Source: Enterobacteriaceae bacterium RIT693 (lineage in GTDB: Bacteria > Pseudomonadota > Gammaproteobacteria > Enterobacterales > Enterobacteriaceae). Taken from it: a stretch of 64,000 nucleotides of DNA. The translations under genes were made by a program, and so were the position numbers. Below, in pieces: positions 20,051-29,478 of the stretch (positions are counted from its first letter, which is position 1; each line of letters starts with the position of its first letter). Location of the stretch: the NCBI GenBank assembly GCA_009668225.1, contig WJYK01000014.1, positions 50,876 through 114,875 on the forward strand, read 5' to 3'. Below the pieces are notes generated by a model. The model saw only the letters and a list, made by a program, of their open reading frames with translations. It was not told the origin of the DNA and did not search any database.

Positions 20051-20086
20051 ACAAAGAGGGAAAAAGTGTGGTTTTTCCCTCTTTGT
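20051..20086 (+). terminator. Long 15-bp hairpin after sbp
   Basis: A perfect 15-bp stem (20051-20065 with 20072-20086) and 6-base loop. The inner part of the right arm carries five T residues. It is an efficient block to transcription leaving sbp and is nearly symmetrical, so may work in both directions. Confidence 0.7.
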
Positions 20087-20098
20087 TGTTATCAGCTG

Positions 20099-20118
20099 AA
20101 AATCAATTCATTGATTTT
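20099..20118. promoter_or_regulatory. 20-bp palindrome upstream of the SLC13 permease
   Basis: AAAATCAAT-TC-ATTGATTTT, 9-bp perfect arms, in an AT-rich stretch 160 bases before the permease start. A possible operator for a dimeric regulator; no regulator is encoded nearby. Confidence 0.4.
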
Positions 20119-20184
20119 AATTGTTTATTTTCAAGTGGTTGCGGGTGAGTTTTCTTTTACCTGCATTTTATCAGCGATCCGAAG

Positions 20185-20206
20185 TGGCCCTGCGGGGGCC
20201 ATTTTT
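20185..20206 (+). terminator. Hairpin copy B upstream of the SLC13 permease
   Basis: TGGCCC-TGCGG-GGGCCA followed by five T residues. It repeats the hairpin at 20021-20040 with one extra G. It would end transcription coming from sbp before the permease. Confidence 0.7.
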
Positions 20207-20245
20207 GTTTCCACTTTCTGACATTTACTCGCTGAATATCTTCCC

Positions 20246-20267
20246 GTAGAGTGCTGAAAAACTCTAC
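20246..20267 (+). other. 5' hairpin abutting the permease ribosome site
   Basis: GTAGAGT / ACTCTAC, 7-bp arms with an 8-base loop, ending immediately before the AGGAGA Shine-Dalgarno of the permease. It could modulate translation or mRNA stability. Confidence 0.4.
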
Positions 20268-20278
20268 AGGAGACAGGT

Positions 20279-21583
20279 ATGTCGCTCTGGTTATCAGATC
20301 CTCTCATCCTGCCCGGCATCATTATCCTCATCACCATTATTCTTTGGGCCACGTCTGCTCTGCCCGAATATCTGACCGCGCTGCTATTTTTCGCTGCAGC
20401 GATGGTGGCGAAGATAGCCCCGGCCGAGGTGATCTTTAGCGGTTTTGCCTCGTCGGCCTTCTGGCTGGTGTTCAGCGGTTTTGTTCTGGGCATCGCTATC
20501 CGCAAAACGGGTCTGGCCGATCGGGTGGCACGAGCGCTTTCCGCCCGACTGACGGACTCCTGGCCGCACATGGTCGGCAGCGTCGTGCTGCTAAGTTATG
20601 CCTTGGCATTTGTTATGCCTTCGAACATGGGGCGTATTGCCCTGCTGATGCCGATTGTTGCGGCGATGGCGAAAAGAGCGTCCGTCGGGGAAGGCACTCG
20701 CGCCTGGTACGGCCTGGCGCTGGCCGTGGGGTTTGGTACTTTCCAGCTCTCGGCCACGATTCTACCCGCGAACGTGCCAAACCTGGTGATGAGCGGGGCG
20801 GCGGAAGGGTCTTACGGCCTGCATCTTAACTACCTGCCTTACCTGATGCTGCATACCCCGGTGCTCGGCGTTCTGAAAGGGTTCGTGCTGATAGTCCTGA
20901 TTTCCTGGTTATTTCCCGGCAAGCCGCTGCCACCAAAACACATTGAGAGTCCAGGGCCGATGAGCGCCGAAGAAAAGCGGCTGGCGTGGCTGCTGGTGGT
21001 TGTGCTTGGGCTATGGGTGACGGAAAGCTGGCACGGCATTGGTCCTGCATGGATAGGGCTTATCGCCGCCTGCATCACGCTGTTGCCGCGCGTTGGGTTT
21101 ATTTCCAGTGAGGAGTTTGCCAGCGGCGTGAACGTGCGAACCTGTTTCTACGTGGCGGGGATTCTGGCTCTGGCAACGACCGTGACGCATATCGGGCTGG
21201 GTGCGCTTGTGGGTGAGAAGCTGATGGCTATTATGCCGCTGGACGCCAGTACGCCGTTCACCAGCTTTGCTGCGCTAACCGGCATCACCAGCCTGCTCAA
21301 CTTTATCGTCACCGCGAATGGCGTTCCGGCGCTCTATACCACCTTTGCCGAGAGTTTCTCGCAGGCGACCGGATTCCCACTTTTATCGGTGATTATGATT
21401 CAGGTGCTCGGCTATTCAACGCCGCTGCTGCCGTATATGGCGTCACCGATTGTGGTGGCGATGGGGTTGGGGAAAGTGCCGGCCAGAGAAGGGATGAAGC
21501 TTTGCGTGGTATTGGCCGTCGTGACGTTTTTGATTTTGCTGCCGCTGGACTATGTCTGGTTCCGGCTGCTGCATAAACTATAA
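20279..21583 (+). CDS. SLC13/DASS-family anion permease (substrate unknown)
   Basis: A 434-residue polytopic membrane protein with about ten to twelve hydrophobic segments. The features resemble the divalent anion:Na+ symporter family: a hydrophobic N-terminus (LPGIIILITIILWAT), a first re-entrant motif PSNMGRIALLMPI and a second FIVTANGVPALYTTF, at the places where family members have SNT-like motifs. Strong ribosome site AGGAGA. It lies between sbp and tpiA, where E. coli has cdh. Its neighbour sbp suggests a sulfur anion, but hairpins separate the two and GC looks higher than in sbp, so it may be an independent acquisition. Confidence 0.75.
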   Translation: MSLWLSDPLILPGIIILITIILWATSALPEYLTALLFFAAAMVAKIAPAEVIFSGFASSAFWLVFSGFVLGIAIRKTGLADRVARALSARLTDSWPHMVGSVVLLSYALAFVMPSNMGRIALLMPIVAAMAKRASVGEGTRAWYGLALAVGFGTFQLSATILPANVPNLVMSGAAEGSYGLHLNYLPYLMLHTPVLGVLKGFVLIVLISWLFPGKPLPPKHIESPGPMSAEEKRLAWLLVVVLGLWVTESWHGIGPAWIGLIAACITLLPRVGFISSEEFASGVNVRTCFYVAGILALATTVTHIGLGALVGEKLMAIMPLDASTPFTSFAALTGITSLLNFIVTANGVPALYTTFAESFSQATGFPLLSVIMIQVLGYSTPLLPYMASPIVVAMGLGKVPAREGMKLCVVLAVVTFLILLPLDYVWFRLLHKL

Positions 21584-21587
21584 AAAA

Positions 21588-21609
21588 ACGGCTCCGCAAG
21601 CGGAGCCGT
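21588..21609 (-). terminator. Hairpin copy 1 after the SLC13 permease
   Basis: ACGGCTCCGC-AA-GCGGAGCCGT, a perfect 10-bp stem. The A run lies on its left, so read on the minus strand it ends in seven T residues and acts as a terminator for leftward transcripts from tpiA. A near copy occurs at 21737-21758. Confidence 0.7.
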
Positions 21610-21691
21610 GAGACTTCAGACATAATTCATTGCCTTAGAAGATCGAAGACCGATCTAACAGACACAATGAATAATGTTCTCTGGTTTGCCC

Positions 21692-21725
21692 CAAACAGTC
21701 GAAAACCACGTTTTTCGGCTGTTTG
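21692..21725. repeat. 14-bp inverted repeat between permease and tpiA
   Basis: CAAACAGTCGAAAA at 21692 pairs with TTTTCGGCTGTTTG at 21712, with a single G-U type mismatch. A further nested inverted repeat lies at 21624-21672 (ATTCATTG / CAATGAAT around AGATCG / CGATCT). The gap is densely structured, with no gene. Confidence 0.55.
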
Positions 21726-21736
21726 TCATCAAACTC

Positions 21737-21758
21737 ACGGCTCCGCAAGGGGAGCCGT
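21737..21758 (-). terminator. Hairpin copy 2, after tpiA
   Basis: ACGGCTCC and GGAGCCGT, 8-bp arms separated by 6 bases, 22 bases beyond the tpiA stop on the minus strand. It repeats the hairpin at 21588-21609 but lacks a T run. Confidence 0.6.
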
Positions 21759-21779
21759 TCATCAATATTATCAGCGTAA

Positions 21780-22547
21780 TTACGCTTTTTTCGCTTCAGC
21801 TGCTGCTTTAACGATAACCGCGAAAGCATCAGCTTTCAGGGATGCACCGCCAACCAGCGCGCCGTCGATGTCCGGCTGAGCAAACAGCTCTGCTGCGTTT
21901 TTATCGTTAACGGAGCCGCCGTACTGGATGATCACTTGCTCGGCAACTTTCGCGTCTGCTTTCGCAATGTGGTCACGGATAAATTTATGCACTGCCTGAG
22001 CCTGCGCTGGGGTCGCTGATTTACCGGTACCGATAGCCCAAATTGGTTCGTAAGCGATAACCGCGCCTTCGAAAGCTGCTGCGCCCTGAGTTTTCAGAAC
22101 GGCGTCGATCTGGCGTGCGCAAACTTCTTCAGTTTTGCCCGCTTCGTTTTCAGCTTCGCTTTCACCGATGCACAGTACCGGCACCAGGCCTGCTGCTTTC
22201 AGAACGGCAAATTTCTTCGCGATAAATTCGTCAGACTCTGCGTGATAAGTACGGCGCTCAGAGTGGCCGATGATGATGTATTTAGCACCGATATCTTTCA
22301 GCATTTCTGCGGAAACTTCACCGGTGAACGCGCCGGACAGGTTAACGTCTACGTTCTGCGCGCCAAGAATGATGTGGCTACCGGAAGCGGCGTGCTTTGC
22401 CAGATCCAAATACATGGTTGGTGGAGCGATGGCTACGCCACAGCCTTCCACGCCAGACAGCTCTTTACGCAGGTTAGCGATAAGCTCGTTAACCATGTGT
22501 TTGCTGCCGTTCAGTTTCCAATTACCCATCACTAAAGGATGTCGCAT
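21780..22547 (-). CDS. tpiA: Triose-phosphate isomerase
   Basis: A 255-residue TIM-barrel enzyme interconverting dihydroxyacetone phosphate and glyceraldehyde 3-phosphate. Asn11/Lys13 (GNWKLNGS), catalytic His95 in IIGHSERR, the Glu in [11 protein letters not shown] and the phosphate loop YGGSV and GALVGGASL are all present. The start at MRHPLVMGN follows GGAGA; an upstream in-frame ATG is rejected by family length. Confidence 0.99.
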   Translation of the reverse strand: MRHPLVMGNWKLNGSKHMVNELIANLRKELSGVEGCGVAIAPPTMYLDLAKHAASGSHIILGAQNVDVNLSGAFTGEVSAEMLKDIGAKYIIIGHSERRTYHAESDEFIAKKFAVLKAAGLVPVLCIGESEAENEAGKTEEVCARQIDAVLKTQGAAAFEGAVIAYEPIWAIGTGKSATPAQAQAVHKFIRDHIAKADAKVAEQVIIQYGGSVNDKNAAELFAQPDIDGALVGGASLKADAFAVIVKAAAEAKKA

Positions 22548-22655
22548 TTTAATTCTCCACGCGGTAAGCAATAAAAAGAATCACTGCCCGTTGGGCAGCT
22601 TGGTCTGTGAAACAGTATAGAGATTCAGCGGGCGAAAGGCTTTGCTTTTTGTCAT

Positions 22656-23261
22656 TTATTCGCCGCTGTTTAGAGTCTCGGATAGCGTTAGCTTAATCGG
22701 TTCAATGGCGAAAGTTAGCCCTTTTTCGCCGTTATCTGCCACCACATAGCGAATGGCCCCGTCGTTCTGAGAGAAGTAGCGTTTATTTTTGCCGTCGCTA
22801 AGTAATTTGGCCAATTTTTGTTGGCTTTGCGATTTTGAAAGTGAAGGCGTGAAGCTGCGGATAATTGCGGCCATGTACTCCAGCGCTTTGCCGCGTGCAG
22901 CCTTTTGTTCTGGCCCCTGGATGGGCAGCCAGGTTATCTGCATCGACTTAATTTTTAAGGTACCGAGTTCCAGCGCCGCAGAAGCATAAAGATTTTCGTT
23001 GATCTTGGTGGCGGCACGGGTCAGGTTAGCCTTGTCGCGGCTCTTCTCCACCGCACGAAATTCATTTAGCGGCAGCGACGGATTATCGATATCAAACTTT
23101 CCGCGAAACTGGGTAATCGTCAGATCAAATGTCGGTGCGCCCGGCAGCAGGTAGGGCGCGGCCGGAAGCTGAGAAGCTGCATCTGACGTAGGATCTGCCC
23201 GGCTTACCGCCAGAGGCAGCACCAGGAGCATAAGGGCAGGCAGCAGATATTTCATCGACAT
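22656..23261 (-). CDS. yiiQ: DUF1454 family protein YiiQ
   Basis: A 201-residue predicted periplasmic protein. The signal peptide ends at about SRA-DPT (residue 22-23). It contains no motif I can tie to a reaction. It matches enterobacterial YiiQ in length and in position upstream of tpiA on the same strand. Function unknown. Confidence 0.88.
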   Translation of the reverse strand: MSMKYLLPALMLLVLPLAVSRADPTSDAASQLPAAPYLLPGAPTFDLTITQFRGKFDIDNPSLPLNEFRAVEKSRDKANLTRAATKINENLYASAALELGTLKIKSMQITWLPIQGPEQKAARGKALEYMAAIIRSFTPSLSKSQSQQKLAKLLSDGKNKRYFSQNDGAIRYVVADNGEKGLTFAIEPIKLTLSETLNSGE

Positions 23262-23372
23262 ACTTCTCCTGATTTATTCATCATCCCGATTAAATCGGCA
23301 TTCCGTTGGCTTGTCAAAACGGGCGGTGACCAGGGTACACTACGCCGCGATAAAATAATAAGGACCTTACCT

Positions 23373-23792
23373 ATGACCATACAGCAATGGTTGTTCTCTT
23401 TTAAAGGGCGTATTGGACGCCGTGATTTTTGGATTTGGATCGGCACGTGGATAGTCGGTCTGATCGTTCTGTTCACGCTCGCGGGGGCGGAAATCATGCC
23501 TTACTCCACGGCGGGCTTTTTTCTCTCGGGCTCTTTGATTCCGACCGCTGCGGTGATTGTAAAACGCCTGCACGACAGGAATAAAAAAGGCTGGTGGGCG
23601 CTGCTCTTCATTCCGGCATGGCTGCTGGTGGCGGGAAACTGGGAAACTTTTGGCACCCTGTGGCAGTGGGGGTTAGGGCGATTTATTCCGACGCTTATCT
23701 TCGTTATGGTGCTGATGGACCTGGGTGCCTTTGTGGGCACCCAGGGAGAAAACCGTTTCGGGAAAGAGACCAGCGAAGTCAAATTCCGCTGA
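23373..23792 (+). CDS. yiiR: DUF805 family membrane protein YiiR
   Basis: A 139-residue inner-membrane protein with about four hydrophobic helices. The DUF805 signature is clear: SFKGRIGRRDFWIW at the start and VKRLHDRNKKGWWALL in the middle. Function unknown. It ends one base before the fpr stop on the opposite strand; yiiS and uspD, which follow in E. coli, are absent. Confidence 0.88.
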   Translation: MTIQQWLFSFKGRIGRRDFWIWIGTWIVGLIVLFTLAGAEIMPYSTAGFFLSGSLIPTAAVIVKRLHDRNKKGWWALLFIPAWLLVAGNWETFGTLWQWGLGRFIPTLIFVMVLMDLGAFVGTQGENRFGKETSEVKFR

Positions 23793-23793
23793 T

Positions 23794-24540
23794 TTACCAG
23801 TAATGCTCTGCGGTCATATGGCCAGGCCTGCGGCGCAGGTGTTTGGTCATCTGCCGGGTATCTTTCAATAGCTGTTGGGTATCGCGCACCATTTGCGGGT
23901 TACCACACAGCATCACATGGCTGGTTTCGGTATTCATCGGCAGGCCAACCGCGGCTTCCAGCTCACCACTTTCAATCAGCGCCGGGACGCGCCCGGTAAG
24001 TGAGCCGGCCACCGTTTCACGGCTCACTACGGTTTGAATACGCAGCTTTCCACGGTAGCGCTCCTGCAGTTCAAGCATCAGCGGAAGGTAGCTTAAATCG
24101 TTGGCGTAGCGCACCGCGTGAAGCAGAACGATATTTTCGAACCGCTCAAGGTCTTTGCCTTCCTGCAATATAGACAGATAAGGGCCAAGGGCGGTACCGG
24201 TCGCCAGCATCCAGAGCGTTTTGCATTCGGGGATCTCTTCAAGCACGAAGAACCCGGCGGCCTCGCTTACCAGCTGCACTTCATCGCCGGGCTGAAGAGC
24301 ATGCAGGCGAGGGCTGAGTTTGCCTTCCGGAACGGTAACCAGATAGAACTCAAGGTCGGGATTACTCGGGGCATTAACGTAGGAGTAGGCACGCTGAACG
24401 CGTTCGCCGTCTATCTCTAACCCCAGTTTGGTAAATTGCCCGGCGGTGAACGCATGCACTGGCGCGCGAACCGTCAGGCTGAAGAGAGAATCGGTCCAGT
24501 CTTGAACTCTGGTGACTTTACCTGTAACCCACTCCGCCAT
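23794..24540 (-). CDS. fpr: Ferredoxin/flavodoxin-NADP+ reductase
   Basis: A 248-residue FAD enzyme passing electrons between NADPH and flavodoxin or ferredoxin, which supports radical enzymes and oxidative-stress recovery. FAD-binding RAYSYVN, the NADP loop ATGTALGPYLS, and the C-terminal aromatic residue (EHYW) expected of bacterial FPRs are present. The start MAEWVTGKV gives the E. coli length. In E. coli it is SoxRS-controlled; no soxbox was identified. Confidence 0.97.
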   Translation of the reverse strand: MAEWVTGKVTRVQDWTDSLFSLTVRAPVHAFTAGQFTKLGLEIDGERVQRAYSYVNAPSNPDLEFYLVTVPEGKLSPRLHALQPGDEVQLVSEAAGFFVLEEIPECKTLWMLATGTALGPYLSILQEGKDLERFENIVLLHAVRYANDLSYLPLMLELQERYRGKLRIQTVVSRETVAGSLTGRVPALIESGELEAAVGLPMNTETSHVMLCGNPQMVRDTQQLLKDTRQMTKHLRRRPGHMTAEHYW

Positions 24541-24639
24541 GTTGCACTCCCCTCGTTGCTTTTTGTCTATCTTCACCAGAATGTGGCGGCATTTCCAGCC
24601 CAAACGGGCCGGAAAGCTCTAACCAACAAACGAGAAACG

Positions 24640-25650
24640 TTACAGAATATGCTTCTGCACCTCGGTATCTTTACGATCGAGATAATGAATAGACTGGATG
24701 CGGCGAATGGTGCGAGATTTACCGCGTATCAGCAGCGTTTCCGTGGTGGCCATATTGCCTTTACGGGTGATGCCGTCCAGCAGGTCGCCTTTAGTGATCC
24801 CGGTGGCAGAGAAAATAACGTTGTCGTTAAGCGCCATCTCATCAAGCTTTAACACTTGCTCGGCTTCAATGCCCATTACTTTACAGCGCGCAAGTTCCTG
24901 CTCCCCAATGCGGCGGTTTTCTTCACTGTTACCTTTTACATGGTGACGAGCCAGCAGGCGGCCCTGCATATCACCGTCCAGGGCGCGGATAACTGCCGCT
25001 GAAATCACCCCTTCCGGTGCACCGCCGATACCGTACAGTACATCAACTTCGCTGTCCGGCATGCAGGTCAGGATAGACGCAGCCACATCGCCATCAGGAA
25101 TGGCAAATACGCGTACGCCGAGCTGCTGCATCTGTTTAATTGTTTCGTCGTGGCGTGGTTTCGCCAGAATAGTCACGGTCAGCTCGCTAAGCGGTTTTCC
25201 CAGTGCCGTAGCAACGTTACGGAGATTGTCTGGCAGGCTGCGGTTAAGGTCGATCGCGCCTTTGGCTCCCGGCCCAACGATCAATTTTTCCATGTACATA
25301 TCGGGCGCATTGAGGAAGGTGCCTTTATCACCCACTGCGAGAACCGCCAGGGCGTTGGCCTGACCCATCGCCGTCATACGCGTGCCTTCGATTGGATCAA
25401 CGGCGATATCCACCGCGTCACCTTTACCGGTACCAACTTTTTCGCCGATGTAGAGCATTGGCGCTTCATCAATCTCGCCTTCACCAATGACGATTTCACC
25501 GTCGATATTGATTTGGTTAAGGACGATACGCATGGCGTTTACCGCGGCGCCGTCGGCCACATTTTTATCCCCACGGCCAAGCCATTTGTAGCCAGCAAGC
25601 GCGGCGGCTTCGGTGACGCGGGAAAATTCGATGGCAAGTTCTCGTTTCAT
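24640..25650 (-). CDS. glpX: Class II fructose-1,6-bisphosphatase GlpX
   Basis: A 336-residue Mn-dependent phosphatase of the Li+-sensitive/inositol monophosphatase superfamily, used in gluconeogenesis. The metal motif DPIEGTRMTAMG, the upstream GEGEIDEAPML and the substrate site GIGGAPEGVISAA are conserved. Start at MKRELAIEF by family length. Third gene of the glpFKX order, separated from glpK by 117 bases with an internal hairpin. Confidence 0.97.
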   Translation of the reverse strand: MKRELAIEFSRVTEAAALAGYKWLGRGDKNVADGAAVNAMRIVLNQINIDGEIVIGEGEIDEAPMLYIGEKVGTGKGDAVDIAVDPIEGTRMTAMGQANALAVLAVGDKGTFLNAPDMYMEKLIVGPGAKGAIDLNRSLPDNLRNVATALGKPLSELTVTILAKPRHDETIKQMQQLGVRVFAIPDGDVAASILTCMPDSEVDVLYGIGGAPEGVISAAVIRALDGDMQGRLLARHHVKGNSEENRRIGEQELARCKVMGIEAEQVLKLDEMALNDNVIFSATGITKGDLLDGITRKGNMATTETLLIRGKSRTIRRIQSIHYLDRKDTEVQKHIL

Positions 25651-25737
25651 AGCAGACTCATTTAGCAAACAGAATTGCCGGGGAGTTTAGCACAGGGGAT
25701 GAAGGGGGCGGAAAATGGGCGGGCAAGGCAGATACTG

Positions 25738-25762
25738 AAAAGGCCCCTGGAAGGGGCCTTTT
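25738..25762 (-). terminator. Intra-operon hairpin between glpK and glpX
   Basis: A perfect 10-bp stem, AAAAGGCCCC / GGGGCCTTTT, with 5-base loop, starting 6 bases after the glpK stop on the minus strand. It has the form of a bidirectional terminator and could reduce glpX expression relative to glpFK. Confidence 0.7.
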
Positions 25763-25767
25763 GAAGA

Positions 25768-27297
<1,530 letters not shown>

Positions 27298-27303
27298 TCA
27301 GTA

Positions 27304-28158
27304 TTACAGTGCTTTTTGCTGAGTGGTCGCTTTGCTTTCCGGCTTGTCTTCTTCGACAACACAGACGTCGCAAGGAAGATGGCGGCCAATCAATTTACGG
27401 TAGCCGAATGCGCCAAGCGAAGCACCAACGATGGGAGCAAACAGCGGCACCAGGAAGTAAGGAATATCTTTCCCGCCGGTGAAGGCCATGTCGCCCCAGC
27501 CAGCCAGCCATGCGAAGGTCTTCGGCCCAAGGTCACGAGCCGGGTTCATCGCAAACCCGGTCAGCGGGCCCATTGATGCGCCGATAACCGCGATCAGTAA
27601 GCCAATCAGCAGCGGAGCCAGCGGGCCACGCGGCACGCCGTTACCGTCATCGGTCAGCGCAAGAATCACGCCCATCAGGATGGCGGTAATCACCATCTCT
27701 ACGGCAAACGCCTGGACAAAGTTAATGTGAGGGTTTGGATAGGTGGAGAAGATACCCGCTAAATCCAGACTTTCTACGCTGCCGCGTACCATATGATGCG
27801 TCTGCTCATAGTCGAAGAACAGATTGTAATACAAGCCATAAACCAACGCTGCGGCACAAAACGCGCCCAGGAATTGTGAAATAATAAACGGCACGACTTT
27901 GCGTCCGTCAAAACAGGCGAACAGCCAGAGTGCAATTGTTACCGCTGGGTTAAGATGTGCGCCAGATACCCCTGCGGTCATATAGATAGCCATCGCTACC
28001 CCTAAGCCCCAGATGATACTGATTTCCCACTGCCCGAAGGTGGCACCGGCCACTTTCAATGCAGCAACACATCCCACACCGAAGAAGATCAACAACGCGG
28101 TACCCATGAATTCGGCGATGCACTGGCCTTTTAAGGTTGTTGTAGCTGTCTGACTCAT
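27304..28158 (-). CDS. glpF: Glycerol facilitator GlpF
   Basis: A 284-residue aquaglyceroporin giving glycerol passive entry across the inner membrane; GlpK traps it. Six full membrane helices plus two half-helices with the NPA motifs HLNPAVTI and MNPARDLG. The Asp after the second NPA-Arg is the glycerol-channel hallmark. First gene of the glp operon. Confidence 0.98.
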   Translation of the reverse strand: MSQTATTTLKGQCIAEFMGTALLIFFGVGCVAALKVAGATFGQWEISIIWGLGVAMAIYMTAGVSGAHLNPAVTIALWLFACFDGRKVVPFIISQFLGAFCAAALVYGLYYNLFFDYEQTHHMVRGSVESLDLAGIFSTYPNPHINFVQAFAVEMVITAILMGVILALTDDGNGVPRGPLAPLLIGLLIAVIGASMGPLTGFAMNPARDLGPKTFAWLAGWGDMAFTGGKDIPYFLVPLFAPIVGASLGAFGYRKLIGRHLPCDVCVVEEDKPESKATTQQKAL

Positions 28159-28593
28159 AGTCGGGTCCTGAAGGCAAATTGATGATTATTGTTGTCGGGC
28201 GTCCTTGTCACCGTTATGCCATGTAGGCATGGTGTTAATTTATCGTTAACGAGCAAAAACGAGAAATATCGAACTTAAAATGTGCGTGGTGCGTCAAAAA
28301 AATGAGCGTTTTCGCGCTAAAAAGTGAGCAGAGTGCCATGAACCCGAGGCAGAGGTGGCGCATTTTGTTAACGAGATTTTTAACAATTTGGGCCGATAAG
28401 TGAGGAGAGCTTTCGGCATAGACTGAAAAACGTCATGTTACGCAAAGAGCGCGGTAAGCCGCTGGACACGGGCATCGGCGCTACTTACAATCGAGTTACG
28501 CTACGTGTTGCGCATACGTTCATAAAGGCGTCGCCGAAGAATCGGGACGAGGATAGCCATCCATCAACGCCTTGCAATTCAGGAGAGTTCGAA
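28159..28593. promoter_or_regulatory. Divergent regulatory region glpF / zapB
   Basis: A 435-base gap with no credible gene. The part next to glpF is AT-rich and contains repeated AACGA/TCGTT and ATCGAAC elements between 28240 and 28275, including the palindrome TCGTTAACGA (28243-28252), which look like GlpR operator halves. No convincing CRP site was found by eye. The zapB end has the ribosome site AGGAGAG at 28580-28586. Confidence 0.4.
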
Positions 28594-28833
28594 ATGTCAT
28601 TTGAAGTATTTGAGAAACTGGAAGCAAAAGTTCAGCAGGCGGTTGACACGATTACGTTGTTACAGATGGAAATCGAAGAGCTGAAAGAGAAAAATAACGG
28701 TCTGGCTCAGGAAGTTCAGCAGGCACAGAGCAATCATGAAGAGCTGGTGCGTGAAAACAGCAGCCTGAAAGAACAACAGCACGTCTGGCAGGAGCGTCTG
28801 CACGCGCTGCTGGGCAAAATGGAAGAAGTGTAA
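28594..28833 (+). CDS. zapB: Cell division factor ZapB
   Basis: A 79-residue protein that is almost entirely coiled coil, with leucine/isoleucine heptads ([27 protein letters not shown] in pieces). ZapB works at the Z ring through ZapA and links it to MatP and the terminus. The start MSFEVFEKL follows AGGAGAG; a longer frame upstream is not used. Length is that of the family (79-81). Confidence 0.96.
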   Translation: MSFEVFEKLEAKVQQAVDTITLLQMEIEELKEKNNGLAQEVQQAQSNHEELVRENSSLKEQQHVWQERLHALLGKMEEV

Positions 28834-28855
28834 TTACTCTCTGCGGGTAAAAAAG

Positions 28856-28882
28856 AACGGGCGCCTAAGGCGCCCGTTTTGC
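28856..28882. terminator. zapB / rraA bidirectional terminator
   Basis: AACGGGCGCC-TAA-GGCGCCCGTT, a perfect 10-bp stem between the converging zapB and rraA genes. T residues follow on the plus strand; the minus strand is flanked by a T-rich stretch too. Confidence 0.88.
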
Positions 28883-28897
28883 TATTTATCGGCTGGT

Positions 28898-29383
28898 TTA
28901 CTCAATATCCAGCGGATCTTCGGAGAGAATAATCCCGGTGTTATCGGCATACAGATGGTCACCGGAGAAGAAGGTTACGCCACCAAAGTTGACGCGTACA
29001 TCGCTTTCGCCGATGCCTTCACCCGCAGAGCCTGCCGGAATTGCCGCAATGGCCTGAATGCCAATATCCAGCTCTTCCAGATCGTCTACCTGGCGTACCG
29101 CGCCGTAAACCACAATACCTTCCCACTCGTTTTGCAGCGCAAGACGAGCCAGTTCCGCGTCAATCAGCGCACGACGTACCGAACCGCCACCGTCTATCAA
29201 CAATACGCGCCCACGGCCATTCTCTTCGAGCAGATCGTACAGCAACCCGTTGTCCTCGAAACATTTTACCGTGATGATTTGCCCACCAAATGACGAGCGG
29301 CCACCAAAATTGGAGAACAACGGCTCAACGACGTTGACCTCTTCCTGGTAGATGTCACAAAGCTCAGAAGTATCGTATTTCAT
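28898..29383 (-). CDS. rraA: Ribonuclease E activity regulator RraA
   Basis: A 161-residue trimeric protein that binds RNase E and RhlB and inhibits degradosome activity. Family sequence is clear: [20 protein letters not shown] at the start, [31 protein letters not shown] core and [12 protein letters not shown]. The start at MKYDT is chosen by homology; no strong ribosome site is visible and an ATG 15 bases upstream is possible. Confidence 0.97.
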   Translation of the reverse strand: MKYDTSELCDIYQEEVNVVEPLFSNFGGRSSFGGQIITVKCFEDNGLLYDLLEENGRGRVLLIDGGGSVRRALIDAELARLALQNEWEGIVVYGAVRQVDDLEELDIGIQAIAAIPAGSAGEGIGESDVRVNFGGVTFFSGDHLYADNTGIILSEDPLDIE

Positions 29384-29478
29384 AGGATTAAGGTTCATTT
29401 GCTGCAGGAGTTTTCAGTATATCGCGTTCTGTTAACTGTTGGCAAAATCATCAATTGTTAATTGATATTTGTCAGGCA

